Source of the DNA: Streptomyces phaeolivaceus
GTDB lineage: Bacteria; Actinomycetota; Actinomycetes; Streptomycetales; Streptomycetaceae
Length of the DNA: 59,304 nucleotides
Assembly: GCF_009184865.1 (NCBI RefSeq)
Contig: NZ_CP045095.1
Location: 1 to 59,304, forward strand
Direction of reading: 5' to 3'
Part shown: positions 41,890 through 49,795 of the stretch, one piece after another
How positions within the stretch are numbered: the stretch's first letter is position 1
Layout: every line of letters starts with the position of its first letter
Position numbers and translations under genes: made by a program
Notes under the pieces: generated by a model
The model's database searches: none
What the model was told of the DNA's origin: nothing
The model's input: only the letters and a program-made list of their open reading frames with translations

Positions 41890-42690
41890 TCACCGGCTGG
41901 CGGGCTGGGTGTGGCGGGCGGTCTCGGCGGCCAACTGCAGGCGGCGCTCGTGGGCCTGGTCGAGGTTGGCGCGCAGCTGCTCGGCGGTCTGCGCCGGCGT
42001 CCGGTCGAGGTCGGCCAGCGCCTGCTCCAGCGCGGGGTGACCGGCCTCCTGGATCTGCCGGTAGGCGGCTTCGTCCCTCGGCGAGGAGCAGAAGAACGGA
42101 CGCTTCAGGGCGGCCTCGGCGCGCTCCCGCCACATGTCGATGGCGATGCGGGCCTCGTCGACCGCGACGACGTAGGCGTGGTGGGCGGCCAGCCACGCGG
42201 CGGCGGTGCCCAGTGCCTCCCAGCGCAGCTCGACCTGGTGCAGCAGGCGGTCCCGCTCGGCGCGGGCGACCTGCTCGTGGGCCAGCAGGTCGCGGACGTC
42301 GGCGTAGCGGTAGGTGGTGTCCATCAGGCCCACCAGGCGCATGCCCTCGGCCTGGCCCTCCTCCTGGGTGGCGTTGGGGTGTTCGGTCGCCCAGCGGCGC
42401 AGTGCGGCGTCGAACTCGGCGTCGAGCCGTTCGCCGACGCCGGTGAAGCCCTCGATGTCGAGGGTGGAAAGGGTGGTGATCACGCTGGTGCCCTTCGGTC
42501 GGTGGTCGGGGTCGATGCCCCTCGATCGCAGATCCGCGTACACGGTCGGCCGGGAGATGCGCGCGGCCTCGGCGAGAGCGGAGACGTTGGTCTCACCCGC
42601 CTGCCACGCGGCGGCGACCAGGTCGGCCCGGCGTCCGGGCTTCGACCAGTCCCGCAGTGCGGCCATCACGTCGTCTCGTCTCGTACTCAC
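41890..42690 (-). CDS. Helix-turn-helix regulator, first gene of the RapZ-like operon
   Basis: 266 residues from a GTG; an ATG at 42666 is possible. HTH near residues 30-52: TNVSALAEAARISRPTVYAD. The rest is helical and charged, suitable for dimerisation. The operator-like repeat TGTAAAACGGCTTTACA is 14 bp upstream of the start, so self-repression is likely. Confidence 0.7.
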   Translation of the reverse strand: MSTRRDDVMAALRDWSKPGRRADLVAAAWQAGETNVSALAEAARISRPTVYADLRSRGIDPDHRPKGTSVITTLSTLDIEGFTGVGERLDAEFDAALRRWATEHPNATQEEGQAEGMRLVGLMDTTYRYADVRDLLAHEQVARAERDRLLHQVELRWEALGTAAAWLAAHHAYVVAVDEARIAIDMWRERAEAALKRPFFCSSPRDEAAYRQIQEAGHPALEQALADLDRTPAQTAEQLRANLDQAHERRLQLAAETARHTQPASR

Positions 42691-42703
42691 ACAACGACGG
42701 TCC

Positions 42704-42737
42704 TGTAAAACGGCTTTACATGGCAAGTGGCTTTACA
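42704..42737. promoter_or_regulatory. Operator TGTAAA-N5-TTTACA plus half-site
   Basis: Inverted repeat TGTAAAACGGCTTTACA (42704-42720) and a further GGCTTTACA at 42729-42737, between the HTH regulator gene and the divergent gene at 42840. An AT-rich operator in GC-rich DNA, probably bound by that regulator. Confidence 0.65.
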
Positions 42738-42839
42738 GTGCTCGGCCGGAACTCGTCACCGGATGTCCGGATCGCCCCTGTGGAAGGGGAGTTGGCCGGA
42801 TCGGGGCCGGGTGTCGGTGCCCGTGGCTACCGTCGTCCT

Positions 42840-43346
42840 ATGGCGCTGGACGACGCGATCGACAAGGCGAGACAGGAACGGGACCGCCAGGACGAACAGG
42901 CGCGGCTCAAGGAGAAGTGGGAGGCAGAGGCGCAGCAGCGGGTGCAGAAGCTGGCGGCCGAAGCGCTCGCCCGGCTCGCGCCGTACTGCCGGGAGACCTT
43001 GCACTTCTACCGCCCGGTTCGCGGGCCGCAGAACCGCACCACCTACCAGCCGGCCGGGGCGTGGTGGTGCTGGCGCATCAGGGACCTGGAGGGCGGGTCG
43101 GTCATCAATCCCCGGGTCATGCTGCTCGTTGCGACCCAGGACAGGAAGACGGTGCACTTCGCCGCGGTGACCCTGAGCCAGCCCAGGACCGACAAGGGCC
43201 AGTACCTGACGACGATGCCCGCTGACCCGGTCGGGCCGTTCCACTACTCCAAGCAGCACCCGATGGCGTTCTTCGGCCCGGAGTGGGTCAACTACCTGGA
43301 GCAGGACGTGGCCGACGCCATCGTCCGCTACGAACGCGAGGGCTGA
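42840..43346 (+). CDS. Hypothetical protein
   Basis: 168 residues. A charged helical N-terminus (DKARQERDRQDEQARLKEKW) precedes a compact domain with AGAWWCWRIRDLEGGSVINP and AFFGPEWVNYLEQDVADAIV. No known motif. No ribosome-binding site is visible, so possibly leaderless. Divergent from the RapZ-like operon and sharing its operator region. Confidence 0.65.
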   Translation: MALDDAIDKARQERDRQDEQARLKEKWEAEAQQRVQKLAAEALARLAPYCRETLHFYRPVRGPQNRTTYQPAGAWWCWRIRDLEGGSVINPRVMLLVATQDRKTVHFAAVTLSQPRTDKGQYLTTMPADPVGPFHYSKQHPMAFFGPEWVNYLEQDVADAIVRYEREG

Positions 43347-43378
43347 CCGCCCAAGCAGACGACACCTTCAAACCGAAG

Positions 43379-43435
43379 GCGCCCCTGACCTCGACGTCCC
43401 GGAAGGCCTCCGGGGTCGCGCAGGTCAGGGGCGCC
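43379..43435. terminator. Long bidirectional terminator stem
   Basis: Arms GGCGCCCCTGACCT (43379-43392) and AGGTCAGGGGCGCC (43422-43435), perfect 14 bp, with an inner CCGG/CCGG hairpin, between convergent genes. Confidence 0.7.
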
Positions 43436-43453
43436 TGAGAATCGCAGGGCGCC

Positions 43454-44548
43454 CTACAGCACCTTCACCAGGGCGTTCTCCTCCCAGCCGTCGCCCTCCT
43501 CGAAATACCCCTCCATGGCTGCGGAGTTCTCGACCCATCCGCCCTGCTTGGCGATGACCTTGCGGTCGTTGCCGGCGCGCTTGGAGCTGGTGGCCAGTCC
43601 GCGGCGCGGGGAGTGCCCGGTGGGCCTGAAGGACAGCTCGGCCCACTTGCCCAGCCGGGTGATGACGTCGCCGATGGTCTCGGGGTCGAGTCCGCCGTCC
43701 ATGACGGTGAGCCAGCGGTTGTGCAGCGGCTTGTACGCGAAGTCGTCCGGGTCGGTCAGGTTGGCCTCCGCCTTCCAGGCCCGCCACGCGCGCACCGGGC
43801 AGCTGCTCGGCCGGGAGCCGAACGGCACCTTCACCTTCCTGGGCTTGATCTTCGACACCCGGACGTCGACCTCCATGCCGTGCTCGGTCTCGACGAAGTC
43901 GCGCACCCGCAGGAAGGCGACCTCGTGCTCGCGGCCGGCGATGGCGAAGCAGGTCAGCCCGATGGAGCGGTCGCGGATGCCCAGCCGGGTGTCCGGGGCG
44001 GCGACCACGGTGGCGCGCAGGTGCTCGGCGAGCAGGGCGGGCGCCGGTCCGCGGCCCCGGGTCTCCTTGGTCTTCTCCAGCTCCTTCACCTTGGCCTTGA
44101 GCACGCGGCGGGCGCGGGCGGCCACGGTCTTGTCGAGGACCAGGCGGTGGTCGGTGCGGCCGGTGACGACCACGCCGGACAGGCGGCGGTCGATGGTCGA
44201 GGGCGCGGTGTAGGTGCCCTTCCTCCAGCCGGGCTGCCACCACAGCCACTCGACGAACGCGGTCAGCGATCCGGGCGTGATGGCGGTGACGGGCAGTTCG
44301 AGCAGTGCGCAGAACTGCTCCCACTGCCTCCAGTCGGCCGCGTAGGCGTCGGTGGTGTTGTCCGGGCGGAGGTTCTTCTCGTGCTGGGCGGATCGCTCCT
44401 CCAGCTCCTGGAGCTTGGCGAGCACGTCCGGGGTGAACGCCGCGGCGTTCGTCGCCGCGGTGGTGCCCGCCGGACCGGCCGACGCCGGCAGCACCAGCGA
44501 GGGGGTCACGACGTGGCGAACGTCCGTACTCGTCTCGTTCTGCTCCAT
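43454..44548 (-). CDS. Tyrosine recombinase
   Basis: 364 residues. Catalytic features: R in CFAIAGREHEVAFLRV near residue 205, HxxR in TGHSPRRGLATS near 320, GGW in place of the second His, and tyrosine in MEGYFEEGD near 350. The N-terminal half carries a SAM-like core-binding domain (YAADWRQWEQFCALLELPV). It could resolve plasmid multimers or integrate the element; no tRNA att site is visible near it. Direct 11-bp repeats occur just upstream (44569-44591). Confidence 0.85.
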   Translation of the reverse strand: MEQNETSTDVRHVVTPSLVLPASAGPAGTTAATNAAAFTPDVLAKLQELEERSAQHEKNLRPDNTTDAYAADWRQWEQFCALLELPVTAITPGSLTAFVEWLWWQPGWRKGTYTAPSTIDRRLSGVVVTGRTDHRLVLDKTVAARARRVLKAKVKELEKTKETRGRGPAPALLAEHLRATVVAAPDTRLGIRDRSIGLTCFAIAGREHEVAFLRVRDFVETEHGMEVDVRVSKIKPRKVKVPFGSRPSSCPVRAWRAWKAEANLTDPDDFAYKPLHNRWLTVMDGGLDPETIGDVITRLGKWAELSFRPTGHSPRRGLATSSKRAGNDRKVIAKQGGWVENSAAMEGYFEEGDGWEENALVKVL

Positions 44549-44568
44549 GATGGCCCGTCACGCACCTT

Positions 44569-44591
44569 TGTTCGTAGCGCTGTTTGTAGCG
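44569..44591. repeat. Direct repeat TGTTCGTAGCG / TGTTTGTAGCG
   Basis: Two 11-mers, one mismatch, 12 bp apart (44569-44579 and 44581-44591), 20 bp upstream of the tyrosine recombinase start. Candidate recombinase arm-binding or operator sites. Confidence 0.5.
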
Positions 44592-44796
44592 TCTGTGTCC
44601 CGCATATGTCAGGTTATCCGGGACAGAAGGCGGGACCGTGCAGGGGTGCGATTAACAGTCCGACCGTGTCGCGGCGCACCCTGGAAGGGAAGTCGCCCCC
44701 GGATCACTCGGACTACATCGGGCGCCGCTGCTGTCTGCGCGGCCTCCCGGACTCGGCAAGGGGCGAAAGATCCCTGCCGATGCCCCGGAGGCTCCC

Positions 44797-45231
44797 GTGC
44801 TCCACGCCCTGCTCCACACGCTCCTCGACCTGGCGGCCCGCGCCGTCCCCGACGACGACCCGCTGACCGTGCTGGACCACTTGCTCGGCGCCGCGACCGG
44901 CGGCGTGCGCCTGGTGCAGCTGCTGCGGCGCCCCCGCCGCGGCGACCGGCGCCGGCCGGAGGTGTCCGCTTCCGGTGTGACGGTCCCGCCCATGAACAGG
45001 ACACCGGACCACCTGCCCCGCCGCTCGATCGGCTCGCACCTCACCGCCCGGCCCTGGCTGGAGCTGTACGCCTGGCTGCTGGCCGGGCTGCTCCTCGACA
45101 CCCTCGTCCGCTGCGGCGGCCACGGCTTCGACCCCGGATCGCCCTGGGACCTGGGCCTGGGACTGCTCGCGCTCGCGGCCGTGCGCACCGGACTGGTGCG
45201 CTGGGCCGACGTGCTCCGGCGCCGGGGCTAA
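44797..45231 (+). CDS. Small membrane protein
   Basis: 144 residues, GTG with GGAGGC 5 bp upstream. A helical N-terminus (LHALLHTLLDLAARAVPDDD), a basic loop, then two hydrophobic segments near residues 85-100 (LELYAWLLAGLLLDTL) and 118-135 (LGLGLLALAAVRTGLV). Unknown function. Confidence 0.6.
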   Translation: MLHALLHTLLDLAARAVPDDDPLTVLDHLLGAATGGVRLVQLLRRPRRGDRRRPEVSASGVTVPPMNRTPDHLPRRSIGSHLTARPWLELYAWLLAGLLLDTLVRCGGHGFDPGSPWDLGLGLLALAAVRTGLVRWADVLRRRG

Positions 45232-45236
45232 CCCCC

Positions 45237-45260
45237 GCTTCGGGCGGATCCGCCCGAAGC
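45237..45260. terminator. Perfect 24-bp palindrome terminator
   Basis: GCTTCGGGCGGA followed directly by its complement TCCGCCCGAAGC, six bases after the stop of the membrane-protein gene. Confidence 0.65.
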
Positions 45261-45371
45261 TGCAGGCGTTCCGCGCGCGTGTACCCGTGCGCGCATAAAG
45301 GGGGGTCCAGAAAGTCCAGAAACTCGGCCGTCTCCCCGGTCCGGTCGGCGGCCGTGCGCGACAATCGCCGC

Positions 45372-46271
45372 GTGCAGACGTCGAAGTTCCTCTCGGTCCG
45401 CGCGCTCGACCAGCTCCTCGACGACCTGGGCGCCGGCGCGGCGCGGCGGCGTCAGCTGGCCATGGTGCGCGGGGAACTGGAGCGGGCGCTGGACCGGGGC
45501 GCGCTGCCGGTCGGTGCCCGGCGCAGTCTGCGGCGGCTCCTGGAGGAAGAGGCGCTCGACCCGTACGTACGTCTCGCAGAGTCCGGGACGCTGCGGCACC
45601 GCAGGGTCGACGGGGGCCTCCCGCCCACGTCGGAGGCGACCAACGAGATCCGCCGCAAGTGCATCGACCTGCTGCGCGAGGCGCTGGGCCTGCCCGCGCT
45701 GCGCCTGGGCGGCGGCGAGATCGCCCTGCAGCCCGCACCGGAGGCGGCCACCCTGTCCGCGCTGTCCCGCCAGCTCGACCAGTACCTGGCCGGAGCGATG
45801 TCCCCGGCGCAGACCCGGCTGACGGCCCTGCTCGCCGTCGAGTTGGACACCGCGGCGCGCAGCGGGGAGTTGGTCGAGCTGCGCACCACCGACCTGGGCG
45901 AGGAGAACACCGCGGTGTACGTCGAGCGTCGCCCCCAGGGCGGCGGCGCCATCGAGGGCGAGTGGGTCGAGACCTCGGCGCTGACCCGGGCCGCGCTGGA
46001 GCGCTGGCTGGACGTGCGCAAGGACTTCGTCCGGCGGGCCCACGGCACCTCGAAGCTGTGGGTGTCGCTCTGGATGAACCACGACGGCGTCCTCGACGAC
46101 CAGGGCAACACGGTGATCCGTCCCCCCGGGATGCCGCTGGAGGAGAACGGGCTGATCACCTCGTACCGGGTCGGCCGGCTGCGGTACGAGGGGCTGCGCC
46201 AGCTGCTGCCGCTCAAGCTGGAGCAGCTGCGGCGTGCCGTTGACGCCGAACGCCAGCGCACCGCCGCGTAG
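45372..46271 (+). CDS. Recombinase-like protein lacking visible catalytic residues
   Basis: 299 residues from a GTG. Residues 150-180 (LTALLAVELDTAARSGELVE, LRTTDLGEENTAVYVERR) copy the box-1 region of tyrosine recombinases, including the Arg and Glu. The later HxxR and tyrosine motifs are not seen; the end (VGRLRYEGLRQLLPLKLEQL) is different. It may be a catalytically dead DNA-binding relative. A tandem nonamer GTCCAGAAA lies upstream at 45305-45322. Confidence 0.55.
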   Translation: MQTSKFLSVRALDQLLDDLGAGAARRRQLAMVRGELERALDRGALPVGARRSLRRLLEEEALDPYVRLAESGTLRHRRVDGGLPPTSEATNEIRRKCIDLLREALGLPALRLGGGEIALQPAPEAATLSALSRQLDQYLAGAMSPAQTRLTALLAVELDTAARSGELVELRTTDLGEENTAVYVERRPQGGGAIEGEWVETSALTRAALERWLDVRKDFVRRAHGTSKLWVSLWMNHDGVLDDQGNTVIRPPGMPLEENGLITSYRVGRLRYEGLRQLLPLKLEQLRRAVDAERQRTAA

Positions 46272-46322
46272 TCCTCTCTTCTTGTTGCTGCCTGACCTGG
46301 TCTTTTGCCGTGCGGCGGCCGT

Positions 46323-46345
46323 GGCGCCCCGAAGGGCTTGTTATC
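46323..46345 (+). promoter_or_regulatory. Shared upstream element, copy 3
   Basis: 23 bases identical to 16678-16700 (ending GGGCTTGTTATC), 53 bp upstream of the 46398 gene. Confidence 0.55.
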
Positions 46346-46374
46346 GGCGGCAGCGAGGCGCTTGCGGTTGCTTT

Positions 46375-46388
46375 AAACGACGTCGTTT
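46375..46388. promoter_or_regulatory. Palindrome AAACGACGTCGTTT, upstream copy
   Basis: Perfect 14-bp palindrome ending 9 bp before the ATG of the 46398 gene. A shorter copy overlaps that gene's stop codon. A likely operator. Confidence 0.7.
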
Positions 46389-46397
46389 ACTGGATTC

Positions 46398-47051
46398 ATG
46401 CCACGCAAACGAATCACATTGCAGCTCTCGGTACAGCAGGCGGGCCGTCTCCGGCTGCTGATAAAGCGCCATCGGGAAGCCGAGACTCAGTTCTTCAAAA
46501 GCCTGGTGGAAGAACGGGCGGCGGACCTGGCCGAACCGGTGGACACCCCGCAGTGGGAACGGGCCGTCGCGCGGCTGCGCCGGCAGGCACGCATGGAGGC
46601 GGCAGAGGTGCGACCGGTGCGCTGGCCCGCCCTGGACGTGCTGATGGAACGGGCGCTCAAGGAGCGGCTGCAGTTGGAGGACCTGGCCGGGCCGTGGCTG
46701 CCGTTGACGGCGGGGGAGCGCACCCGGCTGTCGCTGTCGGGGCGATGGCCGGCCTGCCTGTCCGGGTGCGAACACGGCACGGCGGAGCGGGCGTTCACGC
46801 TCGACGACAAGGTGGTGCTGCAGCTGCGCACGGCGGCCTGGCGCGTCTCGGAACCGGTGCTGAAAGAGCTGGAGGAGAAGAACCTGATCGGGCCCCAGGC
46901 GGACCTGAGCGAAGAGGCCCGGGTCGAGCGCGACCGCCTGGCGGCGAAGCTGTACCCGTCCAGCCGGATCGCCCGGGAAGCGGTCGAGGACCACTGGCCG
47001 GACCCCGAAGAGGACCAGGTCGCGGGCGCTGGCACGGCCGGAAATATGTAA
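46398..47051 (+). CDS. Probable DNA-binding regulator flanked by its operators
   Basis: 217 residues. N-terminal RKRITLQLSVQQAGRLRLLI resembles a ribbon-helix-helix start; the rest is helical with WERAVARLRRQARMEAAEV and LTAGERTRLSLSGRWPACLS. The gene lies between two ACGACGTCGT palindromes, one before its start and one on its stop codon, the second also upstream of the exonuclease gene. It probably represses itself and that gene. Confidence 0.6.
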   Translation: MPRKRITLQLSVQQAGRLRLLIKRHREAETQFFKSLVEERAADLAEPVDTPQWERAVARLRRQARMEAAEVRPVRWPALDVLMERALKERLQLEDLAGPWLPLTAGERTRLSLSGRWPACLSGCEHGTAERAFTLDDKVVLQLRTAAWRVSEPVLKELEEKNLIGPQADLSEEARVERDRLAAKLYPSSRIAREAVEDHWPDPEEDQVAGAGTAGNM

Positions 47052-47061
47052 CGACGTCGTT
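47050..47061. promoter_or_regulatory. Palindrome AACGACGTCGTT, downstream copy
   Basis: Perfect 12-bp palindrome that includes the last two bases of the TAA stop of the 46398 gene, 145 bp upstream of the exonuclease gene. The identical extended context TTTAC follows in both copies. Confidence 0.7.
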
Positions 47062-47205
47062 TACTCAAATCCGGCTCCGCGCGCGCGTATTTAACGGCCC
47101 TTTCGGGTTTCTCAATTCGAATTCAGAAACCCGCAATTGTGGTTTACGCTTTCCAGTGTTGCGGTATTCCATGCGGTACGGGATTCGACTCTGGAGGAAC
47201 AGGCT

Positions 47206-48822
47206 GTGGGCAAGCAGAAGGGGTTCGGGCCGGTGCAGCTGGCCGACCACGCGGGGCTGTGCCGCTGGCAGGTGGACCGGGGCCTGGTGAAGGGCTTGGT
47301 GCCCCGGCCGGCGCTGGAGTCGGGCCGGTGGTCGGATGAGCAGGCGGACGACGTCGCCGCGCGCTCTGGGGAGATCCGCGAGGTGCTCGGCGACCGGCAG
47401 GGGTTCGGGGCGACGCGCACGGCCGAACTCCTGCAGGAAGCCACAGGGGTGGAGCTGTGGTCGTGCGACGTCGAGCAGCTCGCGGCGCGCGGCCTGATCG
47501 ACGAGACGGGGGAGTGGAAGGACCACACCCTGTACGACCCCCGGGTGGCTGCTGAGCCGTCGGCGGAGGTAGCCGAAGCACTGCGCGAGATCGTCGAGCA
47601 GCGGGTGGCCTGGTACGCGTCGAGCGCCACCCGGGAGGCGGCGGCCGGTCGCTGCGGGTGGACGGAGCTGGAGTTCGAGAACCGGGCCCGGGAGGCGGGC
47701 ATGAAGCCGGGACAGTTCGGCCGGTGGGCGCTGGAGGGCATCGAGCGCCTGGCCGGGGTCGAGGAACCGGACGTCGCCGGCGCGCGGATGCTCGGCCCGG
47801 ATGAGGCGGCGGACTACATGGGCGTGAGGCGCAGGGAGTTCGACTACTGCGTCGAGGCCGGGTGGCTGACGGCCGTCTCGCAGATCAGGCGCACGGTGTG
47901 GTCCGGGCAGTACCGCGGCTACAACAAGACCGTGGCGGTCCCGCTGTACCGGGCGGCGGACCTGGACGCGGTGCTGCGGATCGAGGACGTCGACTGGGAC
48001 ACGGTCCGCACGCTCAAGCCCCGGCAGGTCTCCCCCCTGCGGAAGTTCGTCTCACAGGCGCCGAAGCGGGCGGAGGCGGTGCGCGCGTTCGTCGAGCAGC
48101 TGCGCGCCGACCACGGCCTGGTCGCCTGGTGCCGGTACGCCAACCTGGCCAACCGCTGGATCGTCGACTGGGAGCCGCGCGAGGACGGCACACCGACGGT
48201 CGAGGACGTCCAGGCGCTGGTCGCTGCCGATGCCGGGCTGGCGCCGTATGCCGACACGGTGCAGCTGCTCGGCGAGGTGGGCCGCGTCGTGCACTGGGCG
48301 CGGCAGATGCTGCAGCCCGGTGCCGCCGTGCTGATCGACACGGAGACGCACGCGCTGTGGGGCAGCGTCATGGAAGTCGCCGCGGTGGACTGCGCGACCG
48401 GCGAGACGCTGCTGAACACGCTGGTGAACCCGGAGGTGCCCGTGACCGACGGCGCGTTCGCGGTGCACGGCATCAGTGACGAGATGGTCGCGGATGCGCC
48501 CACCTTCGACCAGGTGCTGCCGGACCTGCTGAGGGTCACGGCCGGCCGGATGGTCCTCGCGTACAGCGAGGAGTACGACCGCACGGTCGTCAACGGCGAC
48601 TGTCGACGGCTGGAGCTTCCCTCGGGGCACCTGGGCAGGAGCGCGAACTGGGACTGCGTGATGGAGGCGCGCTCGACCTGGGAGGGCGTGCGCGAGTGGC
48701 TGCCGCTGGGTGGCGGGCACCGGGCCCTCGGGGACGCGCTGGACGCGCTGGACGTCCTTCGTCAGCTGGCTGTCGCCCCTTCCTGGGTGCGGCCGAAGGA
48801 AGCCGAGAAGGTGAGTGCCTGA
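47206..48822 (+). CDS. DnaQ-type exonuclease with N-terminal helical domains
   Basis: 538 residues, GTG with GGAGGAAC 6 bp upstream. Residues 1-370 hold several helix-turn-helix-like units (GFGPVQLADHAGLCRWQVDR, MLGPDEAADYMGVRRREFDY). The C-terminal domain is a DEDDh 3'-5' exonuclease: AVLIDTETHALWGSVMEVAA near 382 gives D and E, VHGISDEMVADAPTFDQVL is the typical middle motif, and GHRALGDALDALDVL the final H and D. The fusion suggests site-directed trimming of DNA ends or mRNA. The stop shares a base with the next start. Confidence 0.8.
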   Translation: MGKQKGFGPVQLADHAGLCRWQVDRGLVKGLVPRPALESGRWSDEQADDVAARSGEIREVLGDRQGFGATRTAELLQEATGVELWSCDVEQLAARGLIDETGEWKDHTLYDPRVAAEPSAEVAEALREIVEQRVAWYASSATREAAAGRCGWTELEFENRAREAGMKPGQFGRWALEGIERLAGVEEPDVAGARMLGPDEAADYMGVRRREFDYCVEAGWLTAVSQIRRTVWSGQYRGYNKTVAVPLYRAADLDAVLRIEDVDWDTVRTLKPRQVSPLRKFVSQAPKRAEAVRAFVEQLRADHGLVAWCRYANLANRWIVDWEPREDGTPTVEDVQALVAADAGLAPYADTVQLLGEVGRVVHWARQMLQPGAAVLIDTETHALWGSVMEVAAVDCATGETLLNTLVNPEVPVTDGAFAVHGISDEMVADAPTFDQVLPDLLRVTAGRMVLAYSEEYDRTVVNGDCRRLELPSGHLGRSANWDCVMEARSTWEGVREWLPLGGGHRALGDALDALDVLRQLAVAPSWVRPKEAEKVSA

Positions 48823-49103
48823 TGCCGCAGATTCGCCTCATGGGTTCGGACTCGGACGACGTGCAGCGCACGGCCGACGCGGTCGTGCGGGCGCTGCGGG
48901 CCTGGCCGGAGTGCCGGGTCGGGGACGTCTCCAGCCCGGTGCCAAACCGGCGCGGCTCCGGCTGCCGCATCTACATCGAGGTCCTGGCCGACGTCGCCAC
49001 AGACGGGGTCGAGGTCACGGTCGAGCGGGACGACCAGCCGCAGCAGCAGCCGGTACAGCGGCCGGCGCTGCCTGCCGGGCGGGGGCGCCGACTCCCGCGC
49101 TGA
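48822..49103 (+). CDS. Small hypothetical protein
   Basis: 93 residues coupled to the exonuclease gene (TGATG). Pattern RLMGSDSDDVQRTADAVVRA then SGCRIYIEVLADV suggests a small alpha/beta fold. The tail is Gln/Pro/Arg-rich. Confidence 0.6.
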   Translation: MPQIRLMGSDSDDVQRTADAVVRALRAWPECRVGDVSSPVPNRRGSGCRIYIEVLADVATDGVEVTVERDDQPQQQPVQRPALPAGRGRRLPR

Positions 49104-49142
49104 GCGCCTCATCTCCGGTCGGAAATCAGGAACTTGCCCAGG

Positions 49143-49346
49143 TCATGCGGGCGGCTGAGCCGTGCCGAGCACGCCGCGCTCGCGCAGCTGGGCGATGTGC
49201 TCCAGCCCGCCCGGCCGGTACAGCGGGGCGCTGTCGACGTCGGCCTCGGCGGCGCGGACCCGACGGGCGGAGCCACTGCCGGGCTGCGGAGCGGCGGCAA
49301 GCTGGGGCTGCGGACCGTGGCCCAGCGGCCGGCGCGAGGTGCTCAT
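49143..49346 (-). CDS. Small hypothetical protein
   Basis: 67 residues, ATG without a nearby ribosome-binding site, so the start is uncertain. Basic and Pro/Ala-rich at first, then LYRPGGLEHIAQLRERGVLG. Convergent with the exonuclease operon. Confidence 0.45.
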   Translation of the reverse strand: MSTSRRPLGHGPQPQLAAAPQPGSGSARRVRAAEADVDSAPLYRPGGLEHIAQLRERGVLGTAQPPA

Positions 49347-49477
49347 AGCGGCTGATCGTACGGTGCCCCTCCGACCGGCATGACACCTCTTGCAACTCAG
49401 GGGCTGGTCGGCCGACGGGTCCTCAAATCCGGTGCCGTTTCTATAAGAGGGCCGGTAGCCGTGCAGGTCAGGGCCGG

Positions 49478-49771
49478 TCACCCGGCGAGCAGATCGGCGG
49501 CCTGGTCCAACGCCGTGGCGTCGTCGAGCGCAGCGTTGTACCGCGCGGCCTGCTCCGGCGTCCAATGACGGCGCCGGTAGGCAAGCAAGCTGACCAGGTT
49601 GACGAAGCGGAAGTTCCCGCGCTGCTCGGCGACCAGGTGCCCGCCCTCGATGAGCTGCCCGACGGTGTGCGGGCTGAGGCAGAGCAGGGATGCGGCCAGC
49701 GGCACGGGGACGGTCATCTCCTCCCATGCGCCGGACCACAGGGGCTCGTCGTGCAGCTGCTCCTCGTCCAT
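49478..49771 (-). CDS. Excisionase-like helix-turn-helix protein
   Basis: 97 residues, ATG with GAGGG 7 bp upstream. VPLAASLLCLSPHTVGQLIE then GGHLVAEQRGNFRFVNLVSL is the MerR/excisionase (HTH_17) winged helix that recognises DNA. The C-terminal helix is acidic. It follows the caspase-like gene by 24 bp on the same strand, so the two are likely co-transcribed. It could partner the tyrosine recombinase or regulate. Confidence 0.7.
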   Translation of the reverse strand: MDEEQLHDEPLWSGAWEEMTVPVPLAASLLCLSPHTVGQLIEGGHLVAEQRGNFRFVNLVSLLAYRRRHWTPEQAARYNAALDDATALDQAADLLAG

Positions 49772-49795
49772 GGCGACCCTCCCCTCGTTGTGCGG

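Noticed and set aside
44352..45371. Upstream extension of the recombinase-like gene to 639 codons
   Set aside because: It would overlap the tyrosine recombinase start and the membrane-protein gene; composition is typical of an out-of-frame read.
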